From: Cognaticolwellia sediminilitoris | Lineage (GTDB): Bacteria > Pseudomonadota > Gammaproteobacteria > Enterobacterales > Alteromonadaceae | Assembly: GCA_002104535.1 (NCBI GenBank) | Contig: NBOG01000010.1 | Location: 97,642 to 161,641 of the forward strand | Direction of reading: 5' to 3' | Length of the DNA stretch: 64,000 bases | In this document: piece by piece, positions 10,586 through 20,601 of the stretch | Numbering within the stretch: position 1 is the first letter of the stretch | Layout: each line of letters opens with the position of its first letter | Made by a program: the position numbers and the translations under genes | Notes under the pieces: generated by a model | What the model was told of the DNA's origin: nothing | The model's database searches: none | Seen by the model: only the letters and a program-made list of their open reading frames with translations

Positions 10586-10614
10586 TTGGACTCAATATTG
10601 ATATTTGATAGAAT
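10586..10614 (+). promoter_or_regulatory. Candidate sigma-70 promoter of purA
   Basis: TTGGAC (10586-10591) and TAGAAT (10609-10614) are separated by 17 bases. The -10 element is followed by a C/G-rich discriminator (CCCCGCC), the pattern of stringently controlled growth-linked genes. The -35 match is weak, so the call is tentative. Confidence 0.5.
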
Positions 10615-10624
10615 CCCCGCCTAA

Positions 10625-11944
<1,320 letters not shown>

Positions 11945-11970
11945 TTAATTTCTGCTTATAAGTACTTAAG

Positions 11971-11997
11971 AAACCACCTACTAGGTGGTTTTTTTAT
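11971..11997 (+). terminator. Rho-independent terminator of purA
   Basis: AAACCACCT (11971-11979) pairs perfectly with AGGTGGTTT (11983-11991) around a 3-base loop and runs into seven T residues. This isolates purA from the long gap that follows. Confidence 0.9.
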
Positions 11998-12500
11998 GTC
12001 TAAAATTGCTTAATTATTCAAATCATATTGTTGCTGTATTGACTGGGCATGCCTTAATTATCAAAGTAAAATTTTAGCTTTATTAAGTTGCTGGGTTAAG
12101 TGTGTAAGAGAATAACGTCAAAGTATCAGAGGATAACTTCTGTTATCTAACGTGAAATGATACAAAAGTTATTACAACTACAGATTAAAGAACACCGTTA
12201 AGCTGAAACGTATAATTAATTGGTTTATGTTTTAATAATGTTATGTAGGTTTTATTTATCTATGAATGCTTAACGCTTTATGGTGAATATTCAACTAAAC
12301 TATATGAAATTTGAAATCAGCAAAGCTACATTAATTATAGCTTGTAGCTAATTAATATATATAAAATAGCTTGAAATTAACAAGCTCATTGCTTTAACCT
12401 GTAAAGTAACAATAATACTTCTTAAGTTCATATGTTGTTGCTTACATTGCAATAGCAACATAATTAACTTACGTAAACGTCTCATACATTAGGAATAAAA
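11998..12500. other. Long intergenic region with several inverted repeats
   Basis: About 500 AT-rich bases with no credible reading frame. Visible structure: a nested inverted repeat (GTATCA 12123-12128 with TGATAC 12158-12163, enclosing GATAAC/GTTATC at 12132-12147); a perfect repeat AGCTTG/CAAGCT at 12368-12386 with a 7-base loop; and an imperfect ATGTTG..CAACAT hairpin near 12431-12461. The malic enzyme ATG is preceded by AGGAA. Part of it is presumably the malic enzyme promoter and leader; a small RNA is possible but not shown. Confidence 0.4.
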
Positions 12501-13742
12501 ATGACTGATTTTCGCCAAAAAGCTCTCGACTATCACGCTTATCCAACACCAGGGAAAATTAGTGTTGAATTAACGACTCCAGCTGAAACGAGTTACGATT
12601 TATCACTCGCTTATAGTCCTGGTGTTGCAGAGCCAGTCCGTGCTATTGCTGAAAATCCTGACGATGTTTATAAATATACCGGCAAAGGTAATACGGTTGC
12701 CGTTATCACCAATGGTACAGCAATCTTAGGTCTTGGTAATTTAGGCCCAATGGCTTCTAAACCAGTTATGGAAGGTAAGGCTCTGTTATTCAAACGCTTT
12801 GCTGGAATCAACTCATTTGATATTGAAGTTAAGCATAAAACGGTTGAAGACTTTATAAATACAGTGGCTAATATCGCAGACAGTTTTGGTGGTATAAATT
12901 TAGAAGATATTAAAGCACCTGAATGTTTTGTTATTGAAAAAGCATTAATTGAGCGCTGTAAAGTGCCAGTATTTCATGACGATCAACATGGTACTGCGAT
13001 TGTAACAGCTGCAGGTATGATTAATGCCTTAGAAATTCAAGGTAAAGAACTTCGACATGCCAATATTGTCTGTATGGGGGCAGGTGCAGCAGCGATTGCA
13101 TGTATGGAGTTGTTGATTAAATGTGGTGCACAACGTGAAAAAATTTACATGTTGGATACTAAAGGTGTTATTCACACTCGACGTGATGATCTAAACGAAT
13201 ATAAAAAGCTATTTGCTAATAATACAGATAAACGCACATTAGAAGATGCTATTGATGGTGCTGACGTTTTTGTAGGTGTTTCGGGGCCGAATGTTCTGTC
13301 GGCAGAGCACGTTAAAATGATGGCGGCTAAGCCGGTGATTTTTGCTTGTTCAAACCCAGATCCAGAAATAAGACCTGAACTAGCGATGGCCGCTCGTGAT
13401 GATTTAATTATGGCAACGGGTCGCTCTGACTACCCGAATCAAGTAAATAATGTGCTTTGCTTTCCGTTTATTTTCCGTGGAGCATTAGATGTGCGCGCTC
13501 GCACGATTAATGATGAGATGAAAATTGCAGCTGTACATGCCATACGTACACTAGCTAAAGAACCCGTACCTGCAGAAGTACTCGCAGCCAGTGGTGACGA
13601 AAGTTTAACATTTGGAAAATCTTACATTATTCCTAAACCAATGGATTCACGTTTGCGCTCAGCGGTTGCTATTGCGGTTGCACAAGCAGCTGTAGATTCA
13701 GGTGTTGCTGCGTTAGAAATGCCGGAAAACTATAACGGTTAA
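12501..13742 (+). CDS. Malic enzyme (short form, NAD(P)-dependent)
   Basis: Oxidative decarboxylation of malate to pyruvate and CO2, giving NADH or NADPH. The malic N-domain shows SLAYSPGVAEPVR and KGNTVAVITNGTAILGLGN; the metal/catalytic part has FGGINLEDIKAPECF and VFHDDQHGTAIV; the nucleotide-binding domain has GAGAAAIACMELL. At 413 residues it corresponds to the malic part only of the MaeB family and lacks the C-terminal phosphotransacetylase-like domain (E. coli MaeB is 759). Cofactor preference cannot be told by eye. It is a single gene behind a 555-base gap, with good AGGAA spacing before the ATG. Confidence 0.9.
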   Translation: MTDFRQKALDYHAYPTPGKISVELTTPAETSYDLSLAYSPGVAEPVRAIAENPDDVYKYTGKGNTVAVITNGTAILGLGNLGPMASKPVMEGKALLFKRFAGINSFDIEVKHKTVEDFINTVANIADSFGGINLEDIKAPECFVIEKALIERCKVPVFHDDQHGTAIVTAAGMINALEIQGKELRHANIVCMGAGAAAIACMELLIKCGAQREKIYMLDTKGVIHTRRDDLNEYKKLFANNTDKRTLEDAIDGADVFVGVSGPNVLSAEHVKMMAAKPVIFACSNPDPEIRPELAMAARDDLIMATGRSDYPNQVNNVLCFPFIFRGALDVRARTINDEMKIAAVHAIRTLAKEPVPAEVLAASGDESLTFGKSYIIPKPMDSRLRSAVAIAVAQAAVDSGVAALEMPENYNG

Positions 13743-13769
13743 GGTATAAGTTTTTAGCTTTTAACCGTC

Positions 13770-13840
13770 AGCTATCAGTAAGGCAGAACATAGACTCCAA
13801 TTTGATTTTTGTTTTAACTGATAGCTTGGCACTGATAGCT
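13770..13840. repeat. Tenfold-base repeat: one inverted and two direct copies
   Basis: AGCTATCAGT at 13770-13779 is the reverse complement of ACTGATAGCT, which occurs twice, at 13817-13826 and 13831-13840, 14 bases apart. The transcript can form alternative hairpins between the malic enzyme gene and the VOC gene. There is no T run, so it is not a classical terminator. Confidence 0.6.
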
Positions 13841-13883
13841 AAGCGCTGATAATTTTTAGCACTGTCTTGGCTTTGGAGCAGAA

Positions 13884-14297
13884 GTGACCTCACCAATTAA
13901 ACAACGCATTGCCAACATCTCGCTTTTAGTAGAAAGCTACGATGACGCCATTGAATTTTACACCAAAAAGCTAAGTTTTGAGTTGCTAGAAGACAGCGAT
14001 ATGGGCGCTGGTAAACGTTGGGTGCTGATTTCACCGCCTAATGCTAACGGTACTAATATTTTACTGGCTAAAGCAACTAACGAACAGCAAAGCCAAGCAA
14101 TTGGCAATCAAGCTGGAGGTCGTGTTTTTTTATTTCTACAAACTAACGACTTTTGGCGCGACTATCAACAGATGAAAAATCAAGGTGTTGAGTTTTGCGA
14201 AGAGCCGCGAGTCGAAGAATATGGCACGGTTGTAGTATTTAAAGATCTATATGGTACTAAGTGGGATTTACTCGAACTCAAAGACTCTAATTTTTAA
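13884..14297 (+). CDS. VOC (glyoxalase/bleomycin-resistance) family protein
   Basis: A 137-residue single-domain VOC protein: the beta-alpha-beta-beta-beta pattern begins with RIANISLLVESYDDAIEFYTKKLSFELLED and ends with VVVFKDLYGTKWDLLEL, where the last Glu is a usual metal ligand. The first position that is normally His is not obvious (the segment reads ISLLV), so metal binding may be altered. The start is GTG at 13884 with GGAG 5 bases upstream. Substrate is unknown. A bidirectional terminator separates it from the convergent metJ. Confidence 0.8.
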   Translation: MTSPIKQRIANISLLVESYDDAIEFYTKKLSFELLEDSDMGAGKRWVLISPPNANGTNILLAKATNEQQSQAIGNQAGGRVFLFLQTNDFWRDYQQMKNQGVEFCEEPRVEEYGTVVVFKDLYGTKWDLLELKDSNF

Positions 14298-14362
14298 TTT
14301 TTAGTTTTTAGTTAATCTCACCCTAGTTTATGTTGTTCGCTTAAACTTCAATTATAGGCAAT

Positions 14363-14389
14363 AAAAAAAGGCGCTAATAGCGCCTTTTT
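14363..14389. terminator. Bidirectional terminator between the VOC gene and metJ
   Basis: AGGCGCT (14369-14375) pairs with AGCGCCT (14379-14385) around AAT; A residues on the left and T residues on the right extend the stem, so it can end transcription from both sides. Confidence 0.88.
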
Positions 14390-14409
14390 GATATTTTAAT
14401 TACCTGTAT

Positions 14410-14742
14410 TTAATCTTCTATTTCAGTTTCGTATTCACTAAAGTCAGTTACACCTTGTGCTTCCAAAGCTTTACGAACACTTGCTGGTAATTTTTGTGTG
14501 TTGTCTTTTGCTAAGTCACCATCATCTGGCAAAGGTTGGCCAGTAAAAGCATGTAAAAATGCTTCACATAATAGTTCGCTGTTAGTCGCATGACGTAGGT
14601 TGTTGACCTGACGACGTGTCCTTTCATCGGTTAGCACTTTTAGCACACGTAAGGGGATAGACACGGTGATTTTTTTTACTTGTTCACTTTTCTTCCCGTG
14701 TTCGGCGTATGGGTTAATATACTCGCCATTCCACTCTGCCAT
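14410..14742 (-). CDS. metJ: Methionine repressor MetJ
   Basis: Ribbon-helix-helix repressor that binds tandem AGACGTCT boxes when loaded with SAM. The 110-residue protein has the family N-terminus ([37 protein letters not shown]), with the DNA-contacting strand KKITVSI, then [32 protein letters not shown]. Length and sequence are close to the enteric protein (105). It is divergent from metB; the 228-base region between them carries met boxes, so metJ is probably autoregulated as well. Confidence 0.97.
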   Translation of the reverse strand: MAEWNGEYINPYAEHGKKSEQVKKITVSIPLRVLKVLTDERTRRQVNNLRHATNSELLCEAFLHAFTGQPLPDDGDLAKDNTQKLPASVRKALEAQGVTDFSEYETEIED

Positions 14743-14877
14743 GAATATTCCTCTATGCTTAATAAATTGCGATAAACCTATAAACTTTAAATTAATTGCT
14801 TTTCGCTATAAGTTTAATCTTACCTGCTGATTTTACTGGTTGTGGGGCGTGAGTCAATAACGAATGTGTAGAAGGTT

Positions 14878-14893
14878 AGATGTCTAAAGTTCT
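14878..14893. promoter_or_regulatory. Two MetJ boxes, distal site
   Basis: AGATGTCT (14878-14885, 7 of 8 to AGACGTCT) is directly followed by AAAGTTCT (5 of 8). The pair is out of phase with the main array to its right, and it is placed to affect the metJ side or the -35 region of the metB promoter. Confidence 0.65.
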
Positions 14894-14921
14894 TGACCCT
14901 GCCAAGTAAAGCGTTTAGATT
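14893..14921 (+). promoter_or_regulatory. Sigma-70 promoter of metB
   Basis: TTGACC (14893-14898) and TAGATT (14916-14921) are spaced 17 bases apart. The -10 element overlaps the first box of the MetJ array, the arrangement expected for direct occlusion by the repressor. Confidence 0.75.
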
Positions 14922-14956
14922 TGTAGACGTCCAAACATCTAAATAGAAAAATGTCT
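14917..14956. promoter_or_regulatory. Tandem MetJ operator (five 8-base units)
   Basis: Contiguous 8-base units in perfect phase: AGATTTGT, AGACGTCC, AAACATCT, AAATAGAA and AAATGTCT. Matches to the met box AGACGTCT are 5, 7, 6, 2 and 6 of 8. MetJ dimers bind such arrays cooperatively. The array begins within the metB -10 hexamer and ends 14 bases before the metB start codon. Confidence 0.85.
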
Positions 14957-14970
14957 AAACTGGAGCAAGC

Positions 14971-16128
14971 ATGAGCAAGAGAAAAATTGCCACCACCGCA
15001 GTGAGAGCCGGTATAAACAGTGACTTACATCATGGCGCTGTCATTCCTGCTATTCACCTTTCAAGCACTTATGCGCTAAAAGGCTTTAATGACAAACGTC
15101 AGTTTGACTATTCACGCACGGGTAATCCAACACGAGCGACTTTTGCTCAGGCTATTGCAGATTTAGAACAAGGTGCTGTCGGTATTGTCACCAGCACGGG
15201 TATGTCAGCGGTTCATCTTATTTGCCAGTTATTAAGTACCGAAGATTCTGTGGTCATTCCTCATGACTGTTACGGCGGAAGCTTTCGATTATTTACTCAC
15301 TTAGCGAAACGTGGGCAATTTAAGCTAATTGTGGTTGATCAAAACGATCAACAAGCACTAACCGCAGCATTAGCTGCTAAGCCGAAATTAGTCCTACTGG
15401 AATCGCCAAGCAATCCCTTACTTAGATTAGTCGACATTGCCGAGATTACCGCTCAAGCACATAAAGTAGGGGCATTGGTTGCGGTTGATAACACCTTTTT
15501 ATCGCCTGCTTTGCAACAACCATTACTGTTAGGTGCTGATATTGTTTTTCATTCCACAACTAAATACATCAATGGCCATAGTGATGTCGTTGGCGGCGTG
15601 TTAGTGGCTAAAGAGCAAGCGCTTGGTGAAGAGTTAGCTTGGTGGGCAAACTGTATAGGTATCACGGGATCAGCTTTTGACAGCTATTTAGCGTTACGTG
15701 GTTTAAAAACGTTACCGATTAGAATGAAGCAACATCAAATTAATGCCAATGCTGTTGCTGAGTTTTTACAACAACACAGTGCTGTAGAGCATGTGTATTT
15801 TCCTGGCTTAAGCGATCATCCTCAACACGAGTTAGCTAAAAAACAGCAGTCTGATTTTGGCGCAATGATGAGTTTTGAAATTAAAGGTGGCGTAGAAGAG
15901 GTTAAAGTACTGTTTGATAAACTTGAGTTGTTCACGCTTGCCCAGTCACTTGGTGGTGTTGAAAGCTTAATAAGTCACCCTTCAACCATGACCCATGCCG
16001 GGATGGAAATTGAAGCGCAACTTGCCGCGGGTATTACCCAGTCATTAATTCGAATTTCAGTCGGTATTGAAGATATAGACGATATTCTTAGCGATCTTGA
16101 CCAAGCACTGACCGCCAGCCAAGGTTGA
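14971..16128 (+). CDS. metB: Cystathionine gamma-synthase MetB
   Basis: PLP enzyme that condenses an activated homoserine (O-succinylhomoserine in enteric bacteria) with cysteine to give cystathionine in methionine synthesis. It has the Cys/Met metabolism PLP fold: YSRTGNPTR near the N-terminus, VAVDNTF, and HSTTKYINGHSDVVGGV with the PLP-binding Lys, then SLGGVESLISHPSTMTHAGM near the C-terminus. Length is 385 residues (E. coli 386). A GGAG precedes the ATG. It forms an operon with metL 101 bases downstream and is controlled by the MetJ array. Sequence alone does not exclude the use of O-acetylhomoserine. Confidence 0.94.
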   Translation: MSKRKIATTAVRAGINSDLHHGAVIPAIHLSSTYALKGFNDKRQFDYSRTGNPTRATFAQAIADLEQGAVGIVTSTGMSAVHLICQLLSTEDSVVIPHDCYGGSFRLFTHLAKRGQFKLIVVDQNDQQALTAALAAKPKLVLLESPSNPLLRLVDIAEITAQAHKVGALVAVDNTFLSPALQQPLLLGADIVFHSTTKYINGHSDVVGGVLVAKEQALGEELAWWANCIGITGSAFDSYLALRGLKTLPIRMKQHQINANAVAEFLQQHSAVEHVYFPGLSDHPQHELAKKQQSDFGAMMSFEIKGGVEEVKVLFDKLELFTLAQSLGGVESLISHPSTMTHAGMEIEAQLAAGITQSLIRISVGIEDIDDILSDLDQALTASQG

Positions 16129-16229
16129 TATAAACGGCTAAACCATCATTTATTCGCAGCTTAGGCAGCGGAATAAAATACAAACTTTAATAAAGTTGTG
16201 ATGAGTAAGCTCACAACTGTGGTAATAAA

Positions 16230-18737
16230 ATGTTCGATTCAAATACAGTAGTGGCAGTTAGCTCAAAAAAAAATAAATTGGCAAAAATTGCCTGTAATGT
16301 TCACAAATTTGGCGGCAGTAGTTTAGCAACAGCCGCCTGTATTGAGCGTGTTATTGATATTCTCCGTCAACATTGTCAGCTTAATGACATTGTTGTCGTC
16401 TCAGCTAATGGTACAACCACCAATACATTGTTTACACTTTATCAGCTTGGAATTGAATATGTAAATGCCCAGCAAACTGATTCAATACCTGAAAATGTAA
16501 GTGAGATAAAGAATGCTATTTATCAACAATTTACAGAACAAGTTCAACAGTTAGAAAACCGACAAACTGAGTTGATCTCTTCATTACTAAATGCCAGTAC
16601 AGCGGCAAGACTGACGGCAATATTAGCTAATAATGTAAAACATATATCCGAGCAATTGTTAACGGTACCTGAAATATTTCAAAATGACTTATTAGCATAT
16701 GGTGAGGTGTGGTCAGCTCGATTACTTTCCGCAGTACTCAACGAGCGCGTTTGTCCAAGTTATATGCTTGATGCAAGAGACTTTTTGCTTCTAGCAAATG
16801 AAAAAAGTGCAGAAATTGATTTTGCTAGTAGTACGAAGCACTTCAACAAGTTACAACAAGAGGAAAGCTTAGCGATAGTTACGGGCTATATAGCCCGTAA
16901 TAAACAAGGGCAAGCTTGTACTTTAGGTCGCAATGGTAGTGACTATTCAGCCACTATTATGGCTGCCTTAACAAAAGCACGTAACGTAACCCTTTGGACG
17001 GACGTAGATGGCATCTACAGCGCGGACCCTAGAATTGTACCTATGGCGAGAAAGTTACACCGTTTGCCTAACGCAGTTGCTAATGAGCTTGGTCGTTTAG
17101 GTAACCCAGTGTTACATGCAAAAACTTTAAAACCATTAACAACTCACAGTAGCCATTTGCATGTCGCCAGCAGTTTTGCACCAGAGATTAGTGGTACTGA
17201 GATTGGTAAGTTTGGTCAAATTGCCAAACAAGAAATATCGGTAACCAATTTAAATGATTTAATCTTAGCGAAATCAACCAGCTTTATAGGTAAATCAGGA
17301 GCATTAGCGGTTAGTGAGTTTTCTCCTATCTGTTCCAACCTTGATGAAGGTTATTTAGTCGTTCCACAGTATCAGCAAAAAGCATTAAGCCAATGGCTAG
17401 CAAGCCATGACACACAAGTGTCATTTACACCGGTTGCTATGATCGCGGTTGTTGGTCATAGCGTAGCTAAACAAGGCGATATACGCGCTAGGTTTAAAAA
17501 AGCATTAAGGCATCAACGTACCTTACACTTTGTACACTCAAGTAATGAACATAGTTATATCGCGATATTGTCTGAGCCTTGCGACAGCGAACTATTAAAT
17601 AATGTCCATGCTGAGATGACAAAAGATGCCAAAAACATTGCCCTTGTGGTTGCTGGTTTAGGCAATATAGGTCAGAAATTTTTGTCGATGTTACCTGCGC
17701 AACTTGCACGTGTCTCAGGGTTAGATAATGTCCATTTAGTGGCGTTAGTCGGTGCAAGTAAAGCGTTGATTAATACTGATGGTATTGAAGTCAGTAATGC
17801 ACTTTTACATTATCAACAGCAAGCGCAACCTTATGACCAAGCACAATTACTAGCTTGGTTAACCAGCCACCCTTATGACGAGTTAATTGTTGTTGATATC
17901 ACCCCAAGTGAAAGCTTTAGTCTGTTGTACCAAGAGTTTTTTGCTCGTGGTATTCATGTGATAGGCGCGAATAAATGGGCCGCCTCATCGAGTACAGAAA
18001 ATTATCAATCGCTACTGACTACATCAGCAAAAAATAACAGTATTTGGCTGGGTAACACTACTGTCGGCGCAGGTTTACCAATAAACACCACTATTAAAGA
18101 GCTGATTGATAGTGGTGATGAAATTACTGAAATTTCAGGTATATTCTCCGGCACGTTGTCGTGGTTATTTCAATTTTATGATGGTGTAACACCGTTTTCA
18201 CAATTATTAGCAGATGCATTGTCACAAGGCTTAACTGAGCCTGATCCTCGTGAAGATTTATCCGGTCGAGATGTACAACGAAAGCTACTTATTTTAGCGC
18301 GCATAGCCGGTTTTGAATTATCACTAGCAGATATTGATTGCGAAAACTTAGTCCCTGAATCGCTAAGAGATATTCAGTTGTCGGAGTTTCTAGAGCGCAC
18401 CAATGAACTTGATGCGTTATTTCTTACTCGTTTAAAACAAGCACAAGAAAAATCTTGCGGTATTCGTTATGTTGCTCGCTTTATATATGAAAACGAAAAG
18501 GTAGTAGCGAAAGTAAGTTTAGAAGCGTTAAGCCAAGACGATGCTTTTGCCCAGTTAACACCATGCGATAATGTTTTTAAAATTAAAAGCCAGTGGTATC
18601 AAGATAATGCGCTAATAATTCGCGGCCCTGGGGCAGGGCGAGATGTGACCGCAGGTGGTATTCATGCAGACTTAGTGAAAATTTGCCAGCAACTTAACAA
18701 CCGACAACAACAGGTTAAAATTAAAGGATTAAATTAA
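16230..18737 (+). CDS. metL: Bifunctional aspartokinase II/homoserine dehydrogenase II
   Basis: Catalyses the first and third steps of the aspartate pathway toward methionine. The aspartokinase domain (about 22-320) shows HKFGGSS, LGRNGSDYSATIMAAL and WTDVDGIYSADPR; a degenerate regulatory region follows (about 320-455); the homoserine dehydrogenase domain (about 465-830) shows VVAGLGNIGQKF, GANKWAAS, TTVGAGLP and SGIFSGTLSWLF. The product is 835 residues (E. coli MetL 810). Being in the metB operon under MetJ boxes argues for MetL rather than ThrA. No metF follows; an exceptionally long perfect hairpin ends the unit. Confidence 0.95.
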   Translation: MFDSNTVVAVSSKKNKLAKIACNVHKFGGSSLATAACIERVIDILRQHCQLNDIVVVSANGTTTNTLFTLYQLGIEYVNAQQTDSIPENVSEIKNAIYQQFTEQVQQLENRQTELISSLLNASTAARLTAILANNVKHISEQLLTVPEIFQNDLLAYGEVWSARLLSAVLNERVCPSYMLDARDFLLLANEKSAEIDFASSTKHFNKLQQEESLAIVTGYIARNKQGQACTLGRNGSDYSATIMAALTKARNVTLWTDVDGIYSADPRIVPMARKLHRLPNAVANELGRLGNPVLHAKTLKPLTTHSSHLHVASSFAPEISGTEIGKFGQIAKQEISVTNLNDLILAKSTSFIGKSGALAVSEFSPICSNLDEGYLVVPQYQQKALSQWLASHDTQVSFTPVAMIAVVGHSVAKQGDIRARFKKALRHQRTLHFVHSSNEHSYIAILSEPCDSELLNNVHAEMTKDAKNIALVVAGLGNIGQKFLSMLPAQLARVSGLDNVHLVALVGASKALINTDGIEVSNALLHYQQQAQPYDQAQLLAWLTSHPYDELIVVDITPSESFSLLYQEFFARGIHVIGANKWAASSSTENYQSLLTTSAKNNSIWLGNTTVGAGLPINTTIKELIDSGDEITEISGIFSGTLSWLFQFYDGVTPFSQLLADALSQGLTEPDPREDLSGRDVQRKLLILARIAGFELSLADIDCENLVPESLRDIQLSEFLERTNELDALFLTRLKQAQEKSCGIRYVARFIYENEKVVAKVSLEALSQDDAFAQLTPCDNVFKIKSQWYQDNALIIRGPGAGRDVTAGGIHADLVKICQQLNNRQQQVKIKGLN

Positions 18738-18811
18738 ACCGACTTTAAAAACAGTCAGTGGTAAATTTAAGATTTAGTTGCTGCTATTACTAGTATTTAT
18801 AAGGGGTTAGA

Positions 18812-18860
18812 AATAATAAAGTGTTGATGGCGTTATTAAAGCCATCAACACTTTATTATT
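18812..18860. terminator. Bidirectional terminator with 20-base-pair perfect stem
   Basis: Positions 18812-18831 are the exact reverse complement of 18841-18860 around a 9-base loop. The core GTGTTGATGGC is flanked by A/T-rich ends, giving T runs on both strands. It separates metL from the convergent porin-like gene. Confidence 0.9.
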
Positions 18861-18881
18861 CAATATCTTAGTCACTACCTC

Positions 18882-19526
18882 TTAAAAAGATTTACCAATG
18901 CTAAAAACTAAATTTTCGTCACTTTGCGCACCAGATAATTCTTTTGAGTTAGCGACAATGGCGATACCAACATCGAAACCTGACACTTCTGTTCCGTAGC
19001 CAACTTCTAGGTAATCACCGTCAAAATCTTTACCCCAAGTGCCATAAAGGGCATAAAAACCTTCATATTCAACCTCAGCCGTTAAGAAATCATAGTCTTG
19101 GTCAGCACCCGCTTCTACTTCCCATTCACCAACGTTATAAGTAAGTGAAAACATACCGTAGCTTAACCCTAAGTTTACTTCATTATAAGAGGTGTCAAAG
19201 TCACCTGTGTATTGGTAACTAGTAAACCCGACGTTATAGCCTAAACCACTGTCAAGTTCGCCATTATATCCACCATAAATATCGACTTCTATACCAGCTT
19301 GCACGTCAGCTCCCCATGCACCAATATAAAAACCACTATTTTCATAATCAACACCAGCGCTAGCGGAAGCCGTATCTGTTTGTACTACGCCACGGAAGAT
19401 ATATTGTGATACCACGCCGACATTAGTACTTAAGCCTTCTATGTCAGTAGCAAATGCAGAAGTTGAAGCACATGCAGAAGCTGCTAGGAGCATTGAAGTT
19501 GATAGAGAGATAATTGATTTTTTCAT
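18882..19526 (-). CDS. TorF-family putative porin
   Basis: A 214-residue secreted beta-barrel-like protein. It has a clear signal peptide ending near ASTSAFA (about residue 26), then alternating aromatic/glycine-rich strands (STNVGVVSQYIFRGVVQT, ENSGFYIGAWGADVQAG, GLGYNVGFTSYQYTG) and a terminal Phe (FSIGKSF), the signal for outer-membrane assembly. The N-terminal pattern is that of the TorF family (TIGR02001). These proteins are common in marine gammaproteobacteria; the substrate is not established. Single gene. Confidence 0.8.
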   Translation of the reverse strand: MKKSIISLSTSMLLAASACASTSAFATDIEGLSTNVGVVSQYIFRGVVQTDTASASAGVDYENSGFYIGAWGADVQAGIEVDIYGGYNGELDSGLGYNVGFTSYQYTGDFDTSYNEVNLGLSYGMFSLTYNVGEWEVEAGADQDYDFLTAEVEYEGFYALYGTWGKDFDGDYLEVGYGTEVSGFDVGIAIVANSKELSGAQSDENLVFSIGKSF

Positions 19527-19886
19527 GTTTTAGTCCACTAAGTTTTTATAATTGTTGTAGCTATTGCAAGGACAGTGCCTATGTTTGATTTTTGTATTAA
19601 GTTGTTTGTTTTTAGTGGCTTAAGTATTCAAAAGGATGTTTTTATAGTTTTAGTAGTTGTATGTTTTGTGCTGAGGTGGTGCAAGCACAACAGCATATGT
19701 TCAAATGAAGTGCAGCGCTTAAAGTTTAAAATTAATCACTAATAGTGGAATAGATCGTACCGTATAACAAAAACGACACGTACTGATCGTTATTATTGTT
19801 TTTAAAATCATTTTTTGTCGCTTTAGTCAGTCGCATATTTAGCCTAATTAAGTTAAAGTAGCGCTGATTTTATCGAGGGTTTATCT
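19527..19886. other. Divergent intergenic region between the porin gene and rpe
   Basis: About 360 AT-rich bases carrying both promoters. Two inverted repeats stand out: TTGTGCT (19666-19672) with AGCACAA (19684-19690), and GATCGTAC (19753-19760) with GTACTGATC (19780-19788). No reading frame or confident promoter is visible. The rpe start has GAGGG upstream. Confidence 0.4.
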
Positions 19887-20561
19887 ATGTCTGATTTTTT
19901 AATTGCTCCATCAATTTTATCTGCAGACTTTGCTCGTTTGGGCGAAGATGTTGCGAACGTACTTAGCGCCGGTGCTGATGTTGTCCATTTTGATGTAATG
20001 GATAACCATTTTGTGCCAAACCTTACTTTTGGCTCTATGATTTGCAAGTCATTACGTGACTACGGTATCACTGCACCCATAGACGTGCATTTGATGGTAA
20101 AACCTGTTGATAGCCTCATCCCTGATTTCGCTAAAGCGGGCGCCGACATTATCACTTTTCATCCAGAAGCTAGTGATCATATTGATAGAACTTTGCAGTT
20201 AATTAAAGACCATGGCTGTAAAGCCGGTTTAGTATTAAACCCAGCAACACCCCTCCATGTTTTAGACTTTGTTATGGATAAACTGGACGTTATTTTATTA
20301 ATGTCGGTTAACCCTGGTTTCGGTGGACAATCTTTTATCCCGACCACGTTAGATAAACTGCGCTTAGTGCGTGAAAAAATTGATGCCAGTGGTTTTGATA
20401 TTCGCTTGCAGGTTGATGGTGGTGTAAAAGCCGATAATATTGCTGAAATTGCTAAAGCGGGCGCAGACATGTTTGTTGCAGGCTCTGCTATTTTTTCAAA
20501 ACCAGATTATAAAGTCGCAATTGACGACATGCGTGCAGAGCTCGCGACAGTAAATAAATAA
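19887..20561 (+). CDS. rpe: Ribulose-phosphate 3-epimerase
   Basis: Interconverts ribulose-5-phosphate and xylulose-5-phosphate in the pentose phosphate pathway. The TIM-barrel motifs are complete: [30 protein letters not shown] (metal ligands), [19 protein letters not shown] and [11 protein letters not shown]. The product is 224 residues (E. coli 225). It is followed 40 bases later by trpS; gph, which lies between the two in E. coli, is missing here. Confidence 0.97.
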   Translation: MSDFLIAPSILSADFARLGEDVANVLSAGADVVHFDVMDNHFVPNLTFGSMICKSLRDYGITAPIDVHLMVKPVDSLIPDFAKAGADIITFHPEASDHIDRTLQLIKDHGCKAGLVLNPATPLHVLDFVMDKLDVILLMSVNPGFGGQSFIPTTLDKLRLVREKIDASGFDIRLQVDGGVKADNIAEIAKAGADMFVAGSAIFSKPDYKVAIDDMRAELATVNK

Positions 20562-20601
20562 TTAACAGATTACATAATTCAAAGAAATTGAAGGATAACA
20601 A

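Noticed and set aside
12209..12214. CGTATA in the malic enzyme upstream region as an ECF promoter
   Set aside because: The matching -35 position reads AAAGAA.
17494..17757. Minus-strand open frame inside metL
   Set aside because: Lies fully opposite the aspartokinase/homoserine dehydrogenase gene and encodes a composition with many His/Gln/Tyr typical of antisense reading.
16230..18737. ThrA (aspartokinase I)
   Set aside because: The gene is in an operon with metB behind MetJ boxes, and no thrB or thrC follows, so MetL fits better.
19761..19766. CGTATA between the porin gene and rpe as an ECF promoter
   Set aside because: The matching -35 position reads CTAATA, with no GATC core.
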